NCBI GenBank assembly: GCA_012513915.1
Contig: JAAZBG010000153.1
Coordinates: 1 to 64,000, forward strand
DNA length: 64,000 nucleotides
Origin: Fibrobacter sp.
GTDB taxonomy: Bacteria > Fibrobacterota > Chitinivibrionia > Chitinivibrionales > Chitinispirillaceae
Direction of reading: 5' to 3'
Shown here: positions 40,016-49,788 of the stretch, one piece after another
Position numbering within the stretch: position 1 is the first letter of the stretch
Layout: each line of letters opens with the position of its first letter
Notes under the pieces: model-generated
Told to the model about the DNA's origin: nothing
What the model saw: the letters and a program-made list of their open reading frames with translations, nothing else
The model's database searches: none
Position numbers and translations under genes: made by a program

Positions 40016-41131
40016 TCAGGAAAATTTGTCAAAGAATATTTTTTCTTTCTGCAGTCCGCTTTTGACGAATTCCTCGACCGTGGAGTCGATCATCGCCGGA
40101 CCTCCGCACAGGTATGCTTCAAAGGCACTTATATCGCTGATATATTTTTTGAATGTAGTTGTTGTATATCCCCTCTCGCCGGCCCATCCACTGTCAACTG
40201 CTTCACGGGAGAGAACCGGAATAAACGAAAAGGATGGTATCGCTTTTTCTATCAACCTGAATTCATCAATAAAAAAGAGGTCGCTTTGGGTGCGCGCTCC
40301 GAAGAAAAAGAGGCACTTGCGTGTATCGCCGTTCTTCTGTAATGTGCGTACCATGCTCCAGATGGGAGCCATCCCGCTGCCCCAGGCCATAAAAAGAAGC
40401 GGTGAAGTATTTTCTGATAGAAAGAAATCTCCATAAGGCCCCGAGAAAGACACCTTCTGTCCCTCCTTAACAACAGAGAATGCCCAGTTCGAACAGATAC
40501 CCTCGGGCACCTGACGAATAATAAGCTCCACGTAGCCGGAATCATGCGGCGGTGATGCTATCGAGTAGGCCCGCGTTACCGATTCACGGCCTTTATAGGG
40601 CTCCGATTGAAGTTGCAGATACTGGCCCGCTTTAAACGTGATCGTCTCGGGAGCAGTGAGCCGGATGCGAAGCTCAACCATATCTTTGGTAAGAAACCGC
40701 TTGCGTTCAAGAATCCCTGCGAATTTTTTTACTGAAAACAACTCAGGGGGAACGTGAATCCTGATATCACTGCGGATCTTGACCTGACAGGAAAGACGGA
40801 TATTGTTTTTCTGTTCGACAGAAGTCAGGCTTGACTCTTCCACCGGTCCAATAAAACCGCCGCCATTTTCGACTTTCAGTTTACAAAAAGAACAGGTACC
40901 GCGCCCGCCGCAGGCTGAAGGAATAAAAACGTTCTGCTCGGCAAGAGAGGATAGCAGCGATGATCCCCCTGCCACCGTAAGTTTTCTATCACCATTATTA
41001 ATGTCAATTGTACACTGCCCGTAGTTAAGGACCTTCTTTTCCGTTAAAACGATAAACCCCGCAAGCAGGCAGCCAAGCAGCGTTAAAAAGCCAGTAGAAA
41101 GAGCGATCAGAAAAAATAGTGAATGATCCAT
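40016..41131 (-). CDS. nqrF: Na+-translocating NADH:quinone oxidoreductase subunit F
   Basis: FIPSACGGRGTCSFCKLKV...LSCQVKI 2Fe-2S motif; FNR-like FAD/NADH domain. Confidence 0.93.
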   Translation of the reverse strand: MDHSLFFLIALSTGFLTLLGCLLAGFIVLTEKKVLNYGQCTIDINNGDRKLTVAGGSSLLSSLAEQNVFIPSACGGRGTCSFCKLKVENGGGFIGPVEESSLTSVEQKNNIRLSCQVKIRSDIRIHVPPELFSVKKFAGILERKRFLTKDMVELRIRLTAPETITFKAGQYLQLQSEPYKGRESVTRAYSIASPPHDSGYVELIIRQVPEGICSNWAFSVVKEGQKVSFSGPYGDFFLSENTSPLLFMAWGSGMAPIWSMVRTLQKNGDTRKCLFFFGARTQSDLFFIDEFRLIEKAIPSFSFIPVLSREAVDSGWAGERGYTTTTFKKYISDISAFEAYLCGGPAMIDSTVEEFVKSGLQKEKIFFDKFS

Positions 41132-41132
41132 T

Positions 41133-41741
41133 TTAAATTTTTATCATCCCGGAAAATCCAATAAACGCCAGCGACATGATACCTAAGATAATAAGTGTAA
41201 TGCCCGGACCCTCAAGCCCCGGAGGCAGATTTTTCTCATTAATTTTTTCACGGATACCACCAATAAGCACGATTGCCACAAACCATCCGAATCCGCCTCC
41301 CGCACCATACATCAATGCTTCAAGAAAGCTGTAAGGTTTAACCAGCATAAATATACTAATACCCAGAATCGCACAGTTGACAGCAATGAGGGGTAGAAAA
41401 ATTCCCAGGGCGTAATAGAGCTTTGACGAGTACTTTTCCATAACCATTTCAGTGAGTTGCGTGAACGCGGCAATTATTGCTATAAAAGTGACCAACATCA
41501 GATAGGTGAGATTAAATGGTACCAGAACGTAATAATACGTCAGGTAGTTGAGCCCCGCCGTACACGTGGTGACAAACACTACGGCGAGACCAAGCCCAAG
41601 AGATGTATCCACTTTTTTCGATACCCCCAGGCATGAGCACATGCCGAGAAAACGAGAAAGCAGAATGTTATCAGTAAAGGCGGCTGATGCAAAAATCAGA
41701 ATCAGAGAGCCAATGGTTGTTGCATGTGGTGTCAGTTCCAT
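41133..41741 (-). CDS. nqrE: Na+-NQR subunit E
   Basis: FTDNILLSRFLGMCSCLGVSKKVDTSLGLGLAVVFV; operon position. Confidence 0.92.
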   Translation of the reverse strand: MELTPHATTIGSLILIFASAAFTDNILLSRFLGMCSCLGVSKKVDTSLGLGLAVVFVTTCTAGLNYLTYYYVLVPFNLTYLMLVTFIAIIAAFTQLTEMVMEKYSSKLYYALGIFLPLIAVNCAILGISIFMLVKPYSFLEALMYGAGGGFGWFVAIVLIGGIREKINEKNLPPGLEGPGITLIILGIMSLAFIGFSGMIKI

Positions 41742-41753
41742 ATCTATTCCCCG

Positions 41754-42392
41754 CTAAGATTTCGCTGCTGATGTTGTGGTTGTCGGTTTATTTTGACGGG
41801 CAATCATTCCCCTGGCAATCCAGGTGACAATGGCAAGCATGAAAAATGCTCCCGGAGCCTGAACCATTATGATCCACTGGTGCCACCAGAGTTCACGGGC
41901 CGGCAGAGGAAACCCGAGAATGGTTCCGAACCCAAGCGGCTCTCGGACACAGGCGATAATAATGAGTATAAAGCTATATCCGATCCCCTGCATGCACCCA
42001 TCCAGAAGCGAAATACCCGGCTTGTTCTGTCCTGCAAATGCTTCAAGTCTGCCCATGACAATGCAGTTGGTGATTATAAGTCCTACATAGGGCCCGATGA
42101 TGCGGTGAATCTCCGGGTCCAGCACCTTAATGAGGATTTCTACTATCATGACAAAAACCGCAATAATCATGACCTGAGTAATTATTCTGACACGCGGTGG
42201 TACAAAATTACGGATAAGCGAAAAGACCCAGTTTGAGAGCGTTGTAGTAAAAACCAGCCCGAAACACATATAAAGTGTATTTATCAACTGGTTGGTCACC
42301 GCAAGTGTCGAGCATATTCCCAGAACCTGAAAGAATATCGGATTCTCTTTCCATAATGCGTTTATTGCAACCTGCTTAGGCGTAAGTGCCAT
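41754..42392 (-). CDS. nqrD: Na+-NQR subunit D
   Basis: PIFFQVLGICSTLAVTNQLINTLYMCFGL; GLIITNCIVMGRLEAFA. Confidence 0.92.
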   Translation of the reverse strand: MALTPKQVAINALWKENPIFFQVLGICSTLAVTNQLINTLYMCFGLVFTTTLSNWVFSLIRNFVPPRVRIITQVMIIAVFVMIVEILIKVLDPEIHRIIGPYVGLIITNCIVMGRLEAFAGQNKPGISLLDGCMQGIGYSFILIIIACVREPLGFGTILGFPLPARELWWHQWIIMVQAPGAFFMLAIVTWIARGMIARQNKPTTTTSAAKS

Positions 42393-42409
42393 AATACCAC
42401 AATCCCCTG

Positions 42410-43042
42410 TTATAATCCGTTTTTGCTATCATGGGCATTTTTAAACGATGCAAGACTTCTGTTTAGTGATTTCATGACAGCCATCGATGTCTGCGTCGCT
42501 CCCGTAATGGCATCGACTCTGTTGACCTGAGTTTTATCACCTGCACCGATTATGATTCTTTTCCCGATCGGGTTCTCCCATAGAATTTTCCTGCCCTTAA
42601 ACTGACTACGAAACCACTCCTCTTCGATACGGGCCCCAAGTCCGGGTGTTTCGTGTTGCTCGGTGAAATAAATGCCGCTTATTGTCGAGAGATCTTTTGT
42701 CACGGTAATAATTCCCTCGATCCTGTCCCAGAAACCGACACCGGAAAAAACGATACCAACAGTGTAAGGTGCACTTTTCTGTGTGAGAGTAATAATACTC
42801 TCTCCATCATGCCGGAGTGTATCCCGGACAATATTTTCTTCAACAGCTTTTTCGTAGCCTGCAGCATTATCTGATGCAACGGGCAGGTCAAAAACAGTAC
42901 AAATCGCCCGGTTCAGAAACAGCACCTCGTTTGCTTTTACTATGGGTAGTGATGTATAGTAGACGGATGCAATACTGATACCAAGCAGGCTCGATACAAT
43001 TCCCATAAAAAGTATGATGTATAAAGGTGATTTCTTGTTCAA
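42410..43042 (-). CDS. nqrC: Na+-NQR subunit C
   Basis: VDAITGATQTS covalent-FMN motif; N-terminal TM. Confidence 0.9.
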   Translation of the reverse strand: MNKKSPLYIILFMGIVSSLLGISIASVYYTSLPIVKANEVLFLNRAICTVFDLPVASDNAAGYEKAVEENIVRDTLRHDGESIITLTQKSAPYTVGIVFSGVGFWDRIEGIITVTKDLSTISGIYFTEQHETPGLGARIEEEWFRSQFKGRKILWENPIGKRIIIGAGDKTQVNRVDAITGATQTSMAVMKSLNRSLASFKNAHDSKNGL

Positions 43043-44100
43043 GCAGCGTCCCCTTTTGCCGGGTTTGTCTTTGGTTTCTGCGCCCTTTTAATCCACAGGT
43101 CAAGCGATGGTGCAACCATATTGCCAAAAAGTATGGAAAAACCAACCGCACCGGGGAATATTGAACTGTAGCGAAGAAATACTATCATTACGCCAATAAA
43201 AATGCCATAAATCCATTGCGATAAAGGAAGTTTAGGCGCACTCACTGGCTCTGTCACCATGAATACCGAAGCATAAAGCAGACCACCGGAGAAAAGTGTA
43301 AATAAGACAGATGGTGCTGCTTCCAAACCAAGTATATACTTAAGAAACAGATTCATTGCAACAGCCCCGATAATCGGGGAGATAAGAAGACGCAGCATGA
43401 CGGTCTTAGTAAAAATAAGATAAAGTGCCGAACAGAGAATAATTGCGGCCGATACCTCCCCCGCAGAGCCGGCGCTCAGAATAACCGTCCGGTTGTCCCA
43501 TGAAAAAACACCACCGATCGTACCAAGAAACAGTTCCAGCGTCGGTGCCGTAAACCCCATCCCCTTGTGCGCCGACATAGGGGTTGCTGCAGAAATTGCA
43601 TCAATAACACTCTGGCCGGAATCCGCAAGATAGGCAGGAAGTGCAGACATTGACGTAAAGCTCCAGTGGGCAAATCCTCCGGGAAAACCACCTATCACCG
43701 GTACAAACGAATTGACAAGTTCAATGGGAAAACAGACATACACAAAAGCCCTGCCGACGATAGCCGGGTTGAAGATATTTTTGCCAAATCCTCCGAAAGC
43801 CTCTTTGCCGAAAAGAATACCGAAAACAATCCCTGTAATAGCTATCCAAAAGGGTGTCGTGGATGGAAGGGATAACCCATACAGCATTGTGGAAACAAAG
43901 CAGGCCATGGATATTTTTCCATTGCGGCTCTTTACCATGATCCATTCGGTAAGTAATCCTGCAACAGAGGAGACCGCGACAAGGGCAAGAACACGCCAGC
44001 CAAAGAAATAGATAGCACCCAGGAGTACCGGCACAAGCGCATAGATAACACGGATCATATTGGGCTGCTTTAAAAATGGCGGGGGTTTTATATCTAACAT
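43039..44100 (-). CDS. nqrB: Na+-NQR subunit B
   Basis: NIFNPAIVGRAFVY; DAISAATPMS FMN-attachment-like site; operon position. Confidence 0.88.
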   Translation of the reverse strand: MLDIKPPPFLKQPNMIRVIYALVPVLLGAIYFFGWRVLALVAVSSVAGLLTEWIMVKSRNGKISMACFVSTMLYGLSLPSTTPFWIAITGIVFGILFGKEAFGGFGKNIFNPAIVGRAFVYVCFPIELVNSFVPVIGGFPGGFAHWSFTSMSALPAYLADSGQSVIDAISAATPMSAHKGMGFTAPTLELFLGTIGGVFSWDNRTVILSAGSAGEVSAAIILCSALYLIFTKTVMLRLLISPIIGAVAMNLFLKYILGLEAAPSVLFTLFSGGLLYASVFMVTEPVSAPKLPLSQWIYGIFIGVMIVFLRYSSIFPGAVGFSILFGNMVAPSLDLWIKRAQKPKTNPAKGDAA

Positions 44101-44331
44101 TGCCTCATACCTGGATAATGAACTTGTACCTTATCTGAATGACTCTTCATGTTCCTTTAAAATACTTTTGGGTAGTAAACTTACAAACAATTTTGGAGAT
44201 CGTTTGTAATTATCAGTCTTTACAAGGGTATATCGCTGTAAAAGGGTTCACCAGAAACAGGTTATAAAGTGGGATTAAACAGTTGCATGGAATATAAAAA
44301 CACATATCATTTTTTTCCACACTATCAATAA

Positions 44332-44703
44332 TACGCTCATTCAGCCGGATCAAAATTTCATCTCACCCATCGATTTGTTTGTGCCTGTGCTCTTCCTGAA
44401 GTAATAAAATATGCGGCAAATATCGATAAAGAGAAAGTTAAAATTGTCGGTGAAGCCATGGGTTTAAGCTTTACAGGGAAAGAAAGTGATAATGAAACCG
44501 GAGAAATTACAGCAGATGCAATCCGTAATTTCCTTAAGAAAGTAAATATCAAGTCAGTTAAATCAATGGGAATTTCTAAAGAAGATTTTATGGGCATAAC
44601 TCCCATGGTCTTTAAGGATGCATGTTATAATTTTGTACCGAAAGAATTGACCAGATCAGAACTTGAACTTATTTTAAGTGCTGTTTATGATAATTATTCT
44701 TGA
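44332..44703 (+). pseudogene. C-terminal remnant of iron-containing alcohol dehydrogenase
   Basis: Frame reads AHSAGSKFHLTHRFVCACALPEVIKYAANIDKEKVKIVGEAMGLSF...MGISKEDFMGITPMVFKDACYNFVPKELTRSELELILSAVYDNYS; stop codon just upstream, no N-terminal half. Confidence 0.7.
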
Positions 44704-44795
44704 ATCGGACGATTCTAATGCAGATGGCAAACTCGTAATCGATCTGACTTATCCATCTCATTAAAATCCTGGTGTGCATAATAAATTGTGCGGAT

Positions 44796-44822
44796 AATTT
44801 TGCCACGGCTTGTGGCAAAATT
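44796..44822. repeat. Perfect 11-bp inverted repeat
   Basis: AATTTTGCCAC-ggctt-GTGGCAAAATT. Confidence 0.6.
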
Positions 44823-44916
44823 GAAGTCCTGTATTCTTAGGCAATACTAAACAAACAGGTTAATACGTCCACAAGACTTTATGTAAAAATTTCAGAGATT
44901 CACAGTAACCAGACTA

Positions 44917-44955
44917 ATCAATTAAGTGTTTTAAAAATTGAAACACTTAATTGAT
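44917..44955. repeat. Perfect 15-bp inverted repeat
   Basis: ATCAATTAAGTGTTT-taaaaattg-AAACACTTAATTGAT. Confidence 0.7.
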
Positions 44956-45125
44956 CAGGGCGACTATTCATTCCTGAAAAATCAATTATTTTTATTGAAG
45001 TTGCTGGTCCTGAAGACTATGAACAGGATTAAAATTTCATAGTGAAGTAAAAGTATTGTTGGCCAACTGATACATTTACATTGATAAATGAGTGTTATGA
45101 AAATCACCTGAAAAAGGATATTTTT

Positions 45126-48100
45126 ATGTTTAAGAGAAAAATAATAGGAGCTCTATCGGCTATTGTACTTATGAGTGCCGGTATTTCAGGAGCTGATAAA
45201 TTTTCGGTAAAGATGCCGTACAAAGAGGTTACTGTAGACAATGTCAATGGAAAGGCTGTGTTTGACGGAACCACACTTTACGGACAAGCCGGACAGCCAA
45301 ATCTTCCATTCTATTCTGTAACATTTCTTTTGCCTTCAGATGCTGATATAGACAGGGTTTCTGTTGTACTTGAGAATGAAAAGGAGGTCGAGCTTGTCGA
45401 TCAATACGATGTGGACGCAGTTCTTCCACCTGTATCAGGAACAAAAACGCTTTGGCCAAAAGACCGAAGAATAGTCAATGGTAAAGATACTGACGTATAT
45501 GAAAAAGATGCGTTTTTCCCTGCTTCGAATGCCGGGAAATTATCGTTCAGTAAAATGGGCAACCATAATCTCGTGACAGTTCCGTTTTACCCGGTACGCT
45601 ACAATCCGGTTACTAAAAAGCTTAAAATGATTACCGGGGGGGATCTTTCTGTACTGATAGCCTCAGGATCTTCTTCGAAGGCAAGAACAAACAGTATGAG
45701 TTTTGCAGATCACCGTCAGGATGCATTACTTAAAAAACTGGCTGTTAATTATGAACAAATAGCGGCTGGCTACAACCAGAACAGATCATCAAAAGCGTAT
45801 AGGTCAAATGCAGCCCTTGCAGAAGCATCAACAGGTGATGTTTATGTTATTCTCACAGTAAAGGATATTATCAATAAATCTAAAGAGCTGCAGAATTTCA
45901 TACGCTCAAAGGAAAATCGCGGTTTTAATGTAAAGGTTATTGATGAAGACAAATGGGGCGGAAATACTGGTGATGCCGCGGCTGAAAATATGCGCACCTG
46001 GCTTAAGGGAAATTATCTTAAAGAAAGTATTAATTATGTTCTGCTTATTGGTAATCCCAACCCTGATACAGGTACTGTTCCTATGAAAATGGCTTGTACA
46101 CAACTTGACACCACCGATACAATCTTTTGTCCAACAGATTGTTACTATTCTGAACTCAGTGGAAATTGGGATCTGGATGGAGACGGACTGTTTGGTGAAT
46201 ATAATGGTGACTATGGTCCCGGTGGAGTTGATAAGGTCAACGAATTGTCGTTGGCAAGAATCCCGTATTATGATAACATCGAAGACCTTGACAAAATACT
46301 TGCCAAGATAATTACCTATGAAAACAGTGATGGTACATCGAGTTCCTGGCGTTCAAAGATACTGCTGCCTATGGAACCTTCTGATTACAGCACTCCAGGG
46401 TGTGATCTTGGAGAAGCGATCGTAAATGATGTTACAGACCCTGCGGGGTGGAAAAAAACCCGGATATATGAAAAAAACTACGGTGTCAATCCGGAAATAG
46501 TACCCACATCCACTGCTACAGTACTTCACAGCTGGAAGACTGATCCGGCAGGGCTTGTTATATGGTGGACCCACGGGTGGTATGAGTCCGCATCTGATAT
46601 AATGACCAGCAGATATGCTCAATATCTTGATGACCAATATCCGGCATTTACATTCCAGGTAAGCTGTTTGAACGCCCATCCCGAGACTCCGGATAATCTT
46701 TGTTATTCCATTCTCAAAAATGGCGGAATTTCTACAATTGGCGCAACAAGGGAATCATGGTACATGCCGGGGCAGGCAAATTTTGAGGCTTCAAATTCAA
46801 GAATATCATATGAATTTGCCAGGTCTTTTGTTAAAGATGGATTTAATGTTGGATCGGCTTTGACATCTGCAAAGAGCAACGTAAATATCGAGTCTGGGTG
46901 GCAGTTGTCGAACTGGATGATGTTCTGTATTTATGGAGACCCGGCTTTAAGCGTTTATACATCCACGGAAAACACATTACTGCTTGGTAATATACCTGAT
47001 CAAAAAAAATATGCAGGCGAAAAATTTGAAGATGTTGATCTTAATAGTTATGTTTTCAGTTCTGCATATGCCTCAAACGAGATTAATTGGAGTGTCAACG
47101 GCTATAGAGAATTGAGAGCGTCTATAGTAAACGGTGTCCTGTCGGTGATCACTCCGAACACCTTCTGGTCCGGTTCGGAAACACTAACCATTGAAGCAAG
47201 AACACCCGATGGTAAAACGCAAACGCATACGTTTAAATATCGTATGGTTGGAAGCGACATGGTTTATCTAAGTGATTTAGAACCGAGTTTCGCAACCGCA
47301 GGATGGTCATCTGTCAAAAAAGATATGAGCGTAGGTGGCAATCCGATTCGTATTGCCTCAGAGGAGTATAAAAAAGGTTTAGGGACTCATGCAAACTCGG
47401 AAATAGTATACAATATTAATGGTCAGTACGATATTTTTTCGGTTACTATCGGGGCAGATGATGAGACAGACGGTTCGGTTATTTTTGAAGTTCTCGGTGA
47501 TAATCAGAGGTTATTTAAAAGCGGTACTACAATGCAGAAGGGCTTTGCTGAGAAATGTAATATTGTAGTCAGGGGAGTACACGAACTGAGGCTGCTTGTC
47601 ACTGATGCATATAATGGCATTAATAGTGATCATGCCGACTGGGCGGATGCAAGACTAATCAAAAATGCAGGTATTAAAACAGTAAATGCGACTATTCATG
47701 AATATAGTTTTAATGGTTGCTGGCAGGACGCCTGGTCTTCAACTATATCTTACAAAAAGGGGGATCAGTGTACCTTTGCAGGAAATTCCTGGAGAGCACA
47801 TGAAGATAATTTTAATAACATTCCGACTGACACACAATCTTCCTGGTATGACCTTGGGCCATGTCCATCTTCCCAGACTCAATATTTCGGTTCTTTATCC
47901 CAATATGGAATAATTGCAGTTGAGTCGGGAGATCAATTGACATTGTCCCCCAATCCAGACTATAAATTTGAATTGACACAGCTGCTGATAGATGGACAAT
48001 CGGGAACATGCAACGTCAATGGAACCATTGATCTTGGTACAATTACTGATAACCGTACACTTGAGGTAACATTTGACAGAGAACAGAAAGGTTATCTTAG

Positions 48101-49709
48101 ATTGTCAAAAAAAGGTCTCAAGTACAATTATGAAGATTGTGTACTCGGTCAGGATAATTACGTACTCTTTGGAAAACCGGCATATGTATATGCTCTTCCG
48201 GTTGAAGGTTACCGCTTTGTCCGCTGGGAAAAAACCTCTGGTAATGCCAGAATAGAGCATCCTGAGAGTGAATATACTTGTGTATTTATGGATGGCGGTG
48301 CTAATATTGAGGCTGTTTACGAAGTCGATGACAATCCAGTGTACGAACTCTCCGTTGAACCAACGATATTCAAAACGGGGGCATCAGTTACGGTTACAGC
48401 ACCATCTTCAGCCAACGGAAAAGAAGTAACATTTACGCTATATAGAGTTTCCAAAAATGCAACAGTAGCGGGTGATTTTGTGGAAGAATTTACAAAAACA
48501 CTGAGAGCCGGCACTCAGACATTTACTTGTCCTTCATGGGATTACCTTCCTGTCGCTGGATATTATAATGTTGAGATGACGCATTCAGGAACACTTCTGG
48601 CAAAGGAATATTTCGAGAAATTATCGAATGTTTTTGAACTGAATTTGACAGCGACCTCTGCTCAGGTGACGGATAAAGTAACCTTATCTTTTGATAATCC
48701 AAGCCCATATCTGGTTGGAAAGACTGCAGACTTCAAATTGAGCTGTGGTAATTCAAGCTTTAAAATTTCAAAACAGATAGTAGAAGGCGTAAACATTTTT
48801 ACAGAGACACTCAGTGACAGATATTATCCTTTTGGAAAGTATGAAGTGACCATGTATATCGAAAATACTCAGCGTGGTACAGCATTTTTCGAAAAAATTT
48901 CAAAACAGTACAACCTCAACGTATCTGTAAAAAACATTGACTTTGGTACAATCGATGCAGGTACGACAAAAAAGAATATGGTGACATTAACAAATGATGG
49001 AAACAGCCCGGCTCTGATTTCAGATATTTTCATGAAGGAACCTTTTAGCGTTGAACAGAAAACGCCGATAACTGTTCCTGCCGGAGAATCAATTACTCTT
49101 ACAGTTCTGTATAAACCGCTTTCTGCTGGTAATTATAACGCTACCATGACGATAGTGAATGCACCTGATGCTCAGGTACAGACTCTTACGATTGGCCTTT
49201 CAGGGAGTGCTGAGAACGAGGTGATCGCAACCGGGTCATCATTTGAAATTATCATGATTCCCGATAGTGATCCAACCGGCAATTCAATTCAACCTCAATT
49301 TAAAATTAAAAATACCGGAAAGGATGATGTCGATCTGTCAAACGTTATTGTTGAATATTATACATGTGATCCTTTGGTTTCAGAAAAATCACTTAACGGA
49401 TTGATCTATTACTGCAGTGTTCCAAACGCTGAAACAGGTATACAATTCACCCGATTAAATCAGACCTTCGGAAATAATGATCTAAAGGCTGATACAAGAA
49501 TTGAATTCTATTTTAAGGGTGGATCGTTGGGTTCCGGCAAAAGTTTCGAATTAAAGGCAGGAATTAACGAGATCAACTGGGGACACAATTTCATGGAAAA
49601 CGATGACTGGTCCCATCAGGTGCAGACAGGAAACGTAGCACCAAATGTAGTGATTCGTGATAGGATATCAAATAAGATACTGTATGGTACGTTACCAGAT
49701 GGACTATGA
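45126..49709 (+). CDS. Gingipain-like C25 cysteine protease with NPCBM, CBM5/12-like, ASH-like and CBM3-like modules
   Basis: Signal peptide; WWTHGW and QVSCLNA catalytic motifs; NPCBM (GLGTHANSEIVYNING); CWQDAWSSTISYKKGDQCTFAGNSWRA; IDFGTIDAGTTKKNMVTLTNDG; C-terminal QPQFKIKNTGKDDVDLSNVIVEYYT. Confidence 0.82.
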   Translation: MFKRKIIGALSAIVLMSAGISGADKFSVKMPYKEVTVDNVNGKAVFDGTTLYGQAGQPNLPFYSVTFLLPSDADIDRVSVVLENEKEVELVDQYDVDAVLPPVSGTKTLWPKDRRIVNGKDTDVYEKDAFFPASNAGKLSFSKMGNHNLVTVPFYPVRYNPVTKKLKMITGGDLSVLIASGSSSKARTNSMSFADHRQDALLKKLAVNYEQIAAGYNQNRSSKAYRSNAALAEASTGDVYVILTVKDIINKSKELQNFIRSKENRGFNVKVIDEDKWGGNTGDAAAENMRTWLKGNYLKESINYVLLIGNPNPDTGTVPMKMACTQLDTTDTIFCPTDCYYSELSGNWDLDGDGLFGEYNGDYGPGGVDKVNELSLARIPYYDNIEDLDKILAKIITYENSDGTSSSWRSKILLPMEPSDYSTPGCDLGEAIVNDVTDPAGWKKTRIYEKNYGVNPEIVPTSTATVLHSWKTDPAGLVIWWTHGWYESASDIMTSRYAQYLDDQYPAFTFQVSCLNAHPETPDNLCYSILKNGGISTIGATRESWYMPGQANFEASNSRISYEFARSFVKDGFNVGSALTSAKSNVNIESGWQLSNWMMFCIYGDPALSVYTSTENTLLLGNIPDQKKYAGEKFEDVDLNSYVFSSAYASNEINWSVNGYRELRASIVNGVLSVITPNTFWSGSETLTIEARTPDGKTQTHTFKYRMVGSDMVYLSDLEPSFATAGWSSVKKDMSVGGNPIRIASEEYKKGLGTHANSEIVYNINGQYDIFSVTIGADDETDGSVIFEVLGDNQRLFKSGTTMQKGFAEKCNIVVRGVHELRLLVTDAYNGINSDHADWADARLIKNAGIKTVNATIHEYSFNGCWQDAWSSTISYKKGDQCTFAGNSWRAHEDNFNNIPTDTQSSWYDLGPCPSSQTQYFGSLSQYGIIAVESGDQLTLSPNPDYKFELTQLLIDGQSGTCNVNGTIDLGTITDNRTLEVTFDREQKGYLRLSKKGLKYNYEDCVLGQDNYVLFGKPAYVYALPVEGYRFVRWEKTSGNARIEHPESEYTCVFMDGGANIEAVYEVDDNPVYELSVEPTIFKTGASVTVTAPSSANGKEVTFTLYRVSKNATVAGDFVEEFTKTLRAGTQTFTCPSWDYLPVAGYYNVEMTHSGTLLAKEYFEKLSNVFELNLTATSAQVTDKVTLSFDNPSPYLVGKTADFKLSCGNSSFKISKQIVEGVNIFTETLSDRYYPFGKYEVTMYIENTQRGTAFFEKISKQYNLNVSVKNIDFGTIDAGTTKKNMVTLTNDGNSPALISDIFMKEPFSVEQKTPITVPAGESITLTVLYKPLSAGNYNATMTIVNAPDAQVQTLTIGLSGSAENEVIATGSSFEIIMIPDSDPTGNSIQPQFKIKNTGKDDVDLSNVIVEYYTCDPLVSEKSLNGLIYYCSVPNAETGIQFTRLNQTFGNNDLKADTRIEFYFKGGSLGSGKSFELKAGINEINWGHNFMENDDWSHQVQTGNVAPNVVIRDRISNKILYGTLPDGL

Positions 49710-49749
49710 TCCTGAAACGATTTAACAAAATCGGATAGTGCTGGTGGCA

Positions 49750-49774
49750 GACCCGGGGGTTCTCTTCCCGGGTC
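49750..49774. terminator. Rho-independent-type terminator hairpin
   Basis: GACCCGGG-ggttctctt-CCCGGGTC followed by tcatttt. Confidence 0.75.
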
Positions 49775-49788
49775 TCATTTTCTATGCA

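Noticed and set aside
40016-44100. Interpretation as an Rnf complex
   Set aside because: The ferredoxin-plus-FNR subunit is NqrF-like and no RnfB/RnfC is present.
44458-44703. 81-aa ORF as an intact small gene
   Set aside because: The frame extends upstream with iron-ADH-like sequence lacking its N-terminal half; better read as a pseudogene fragment.
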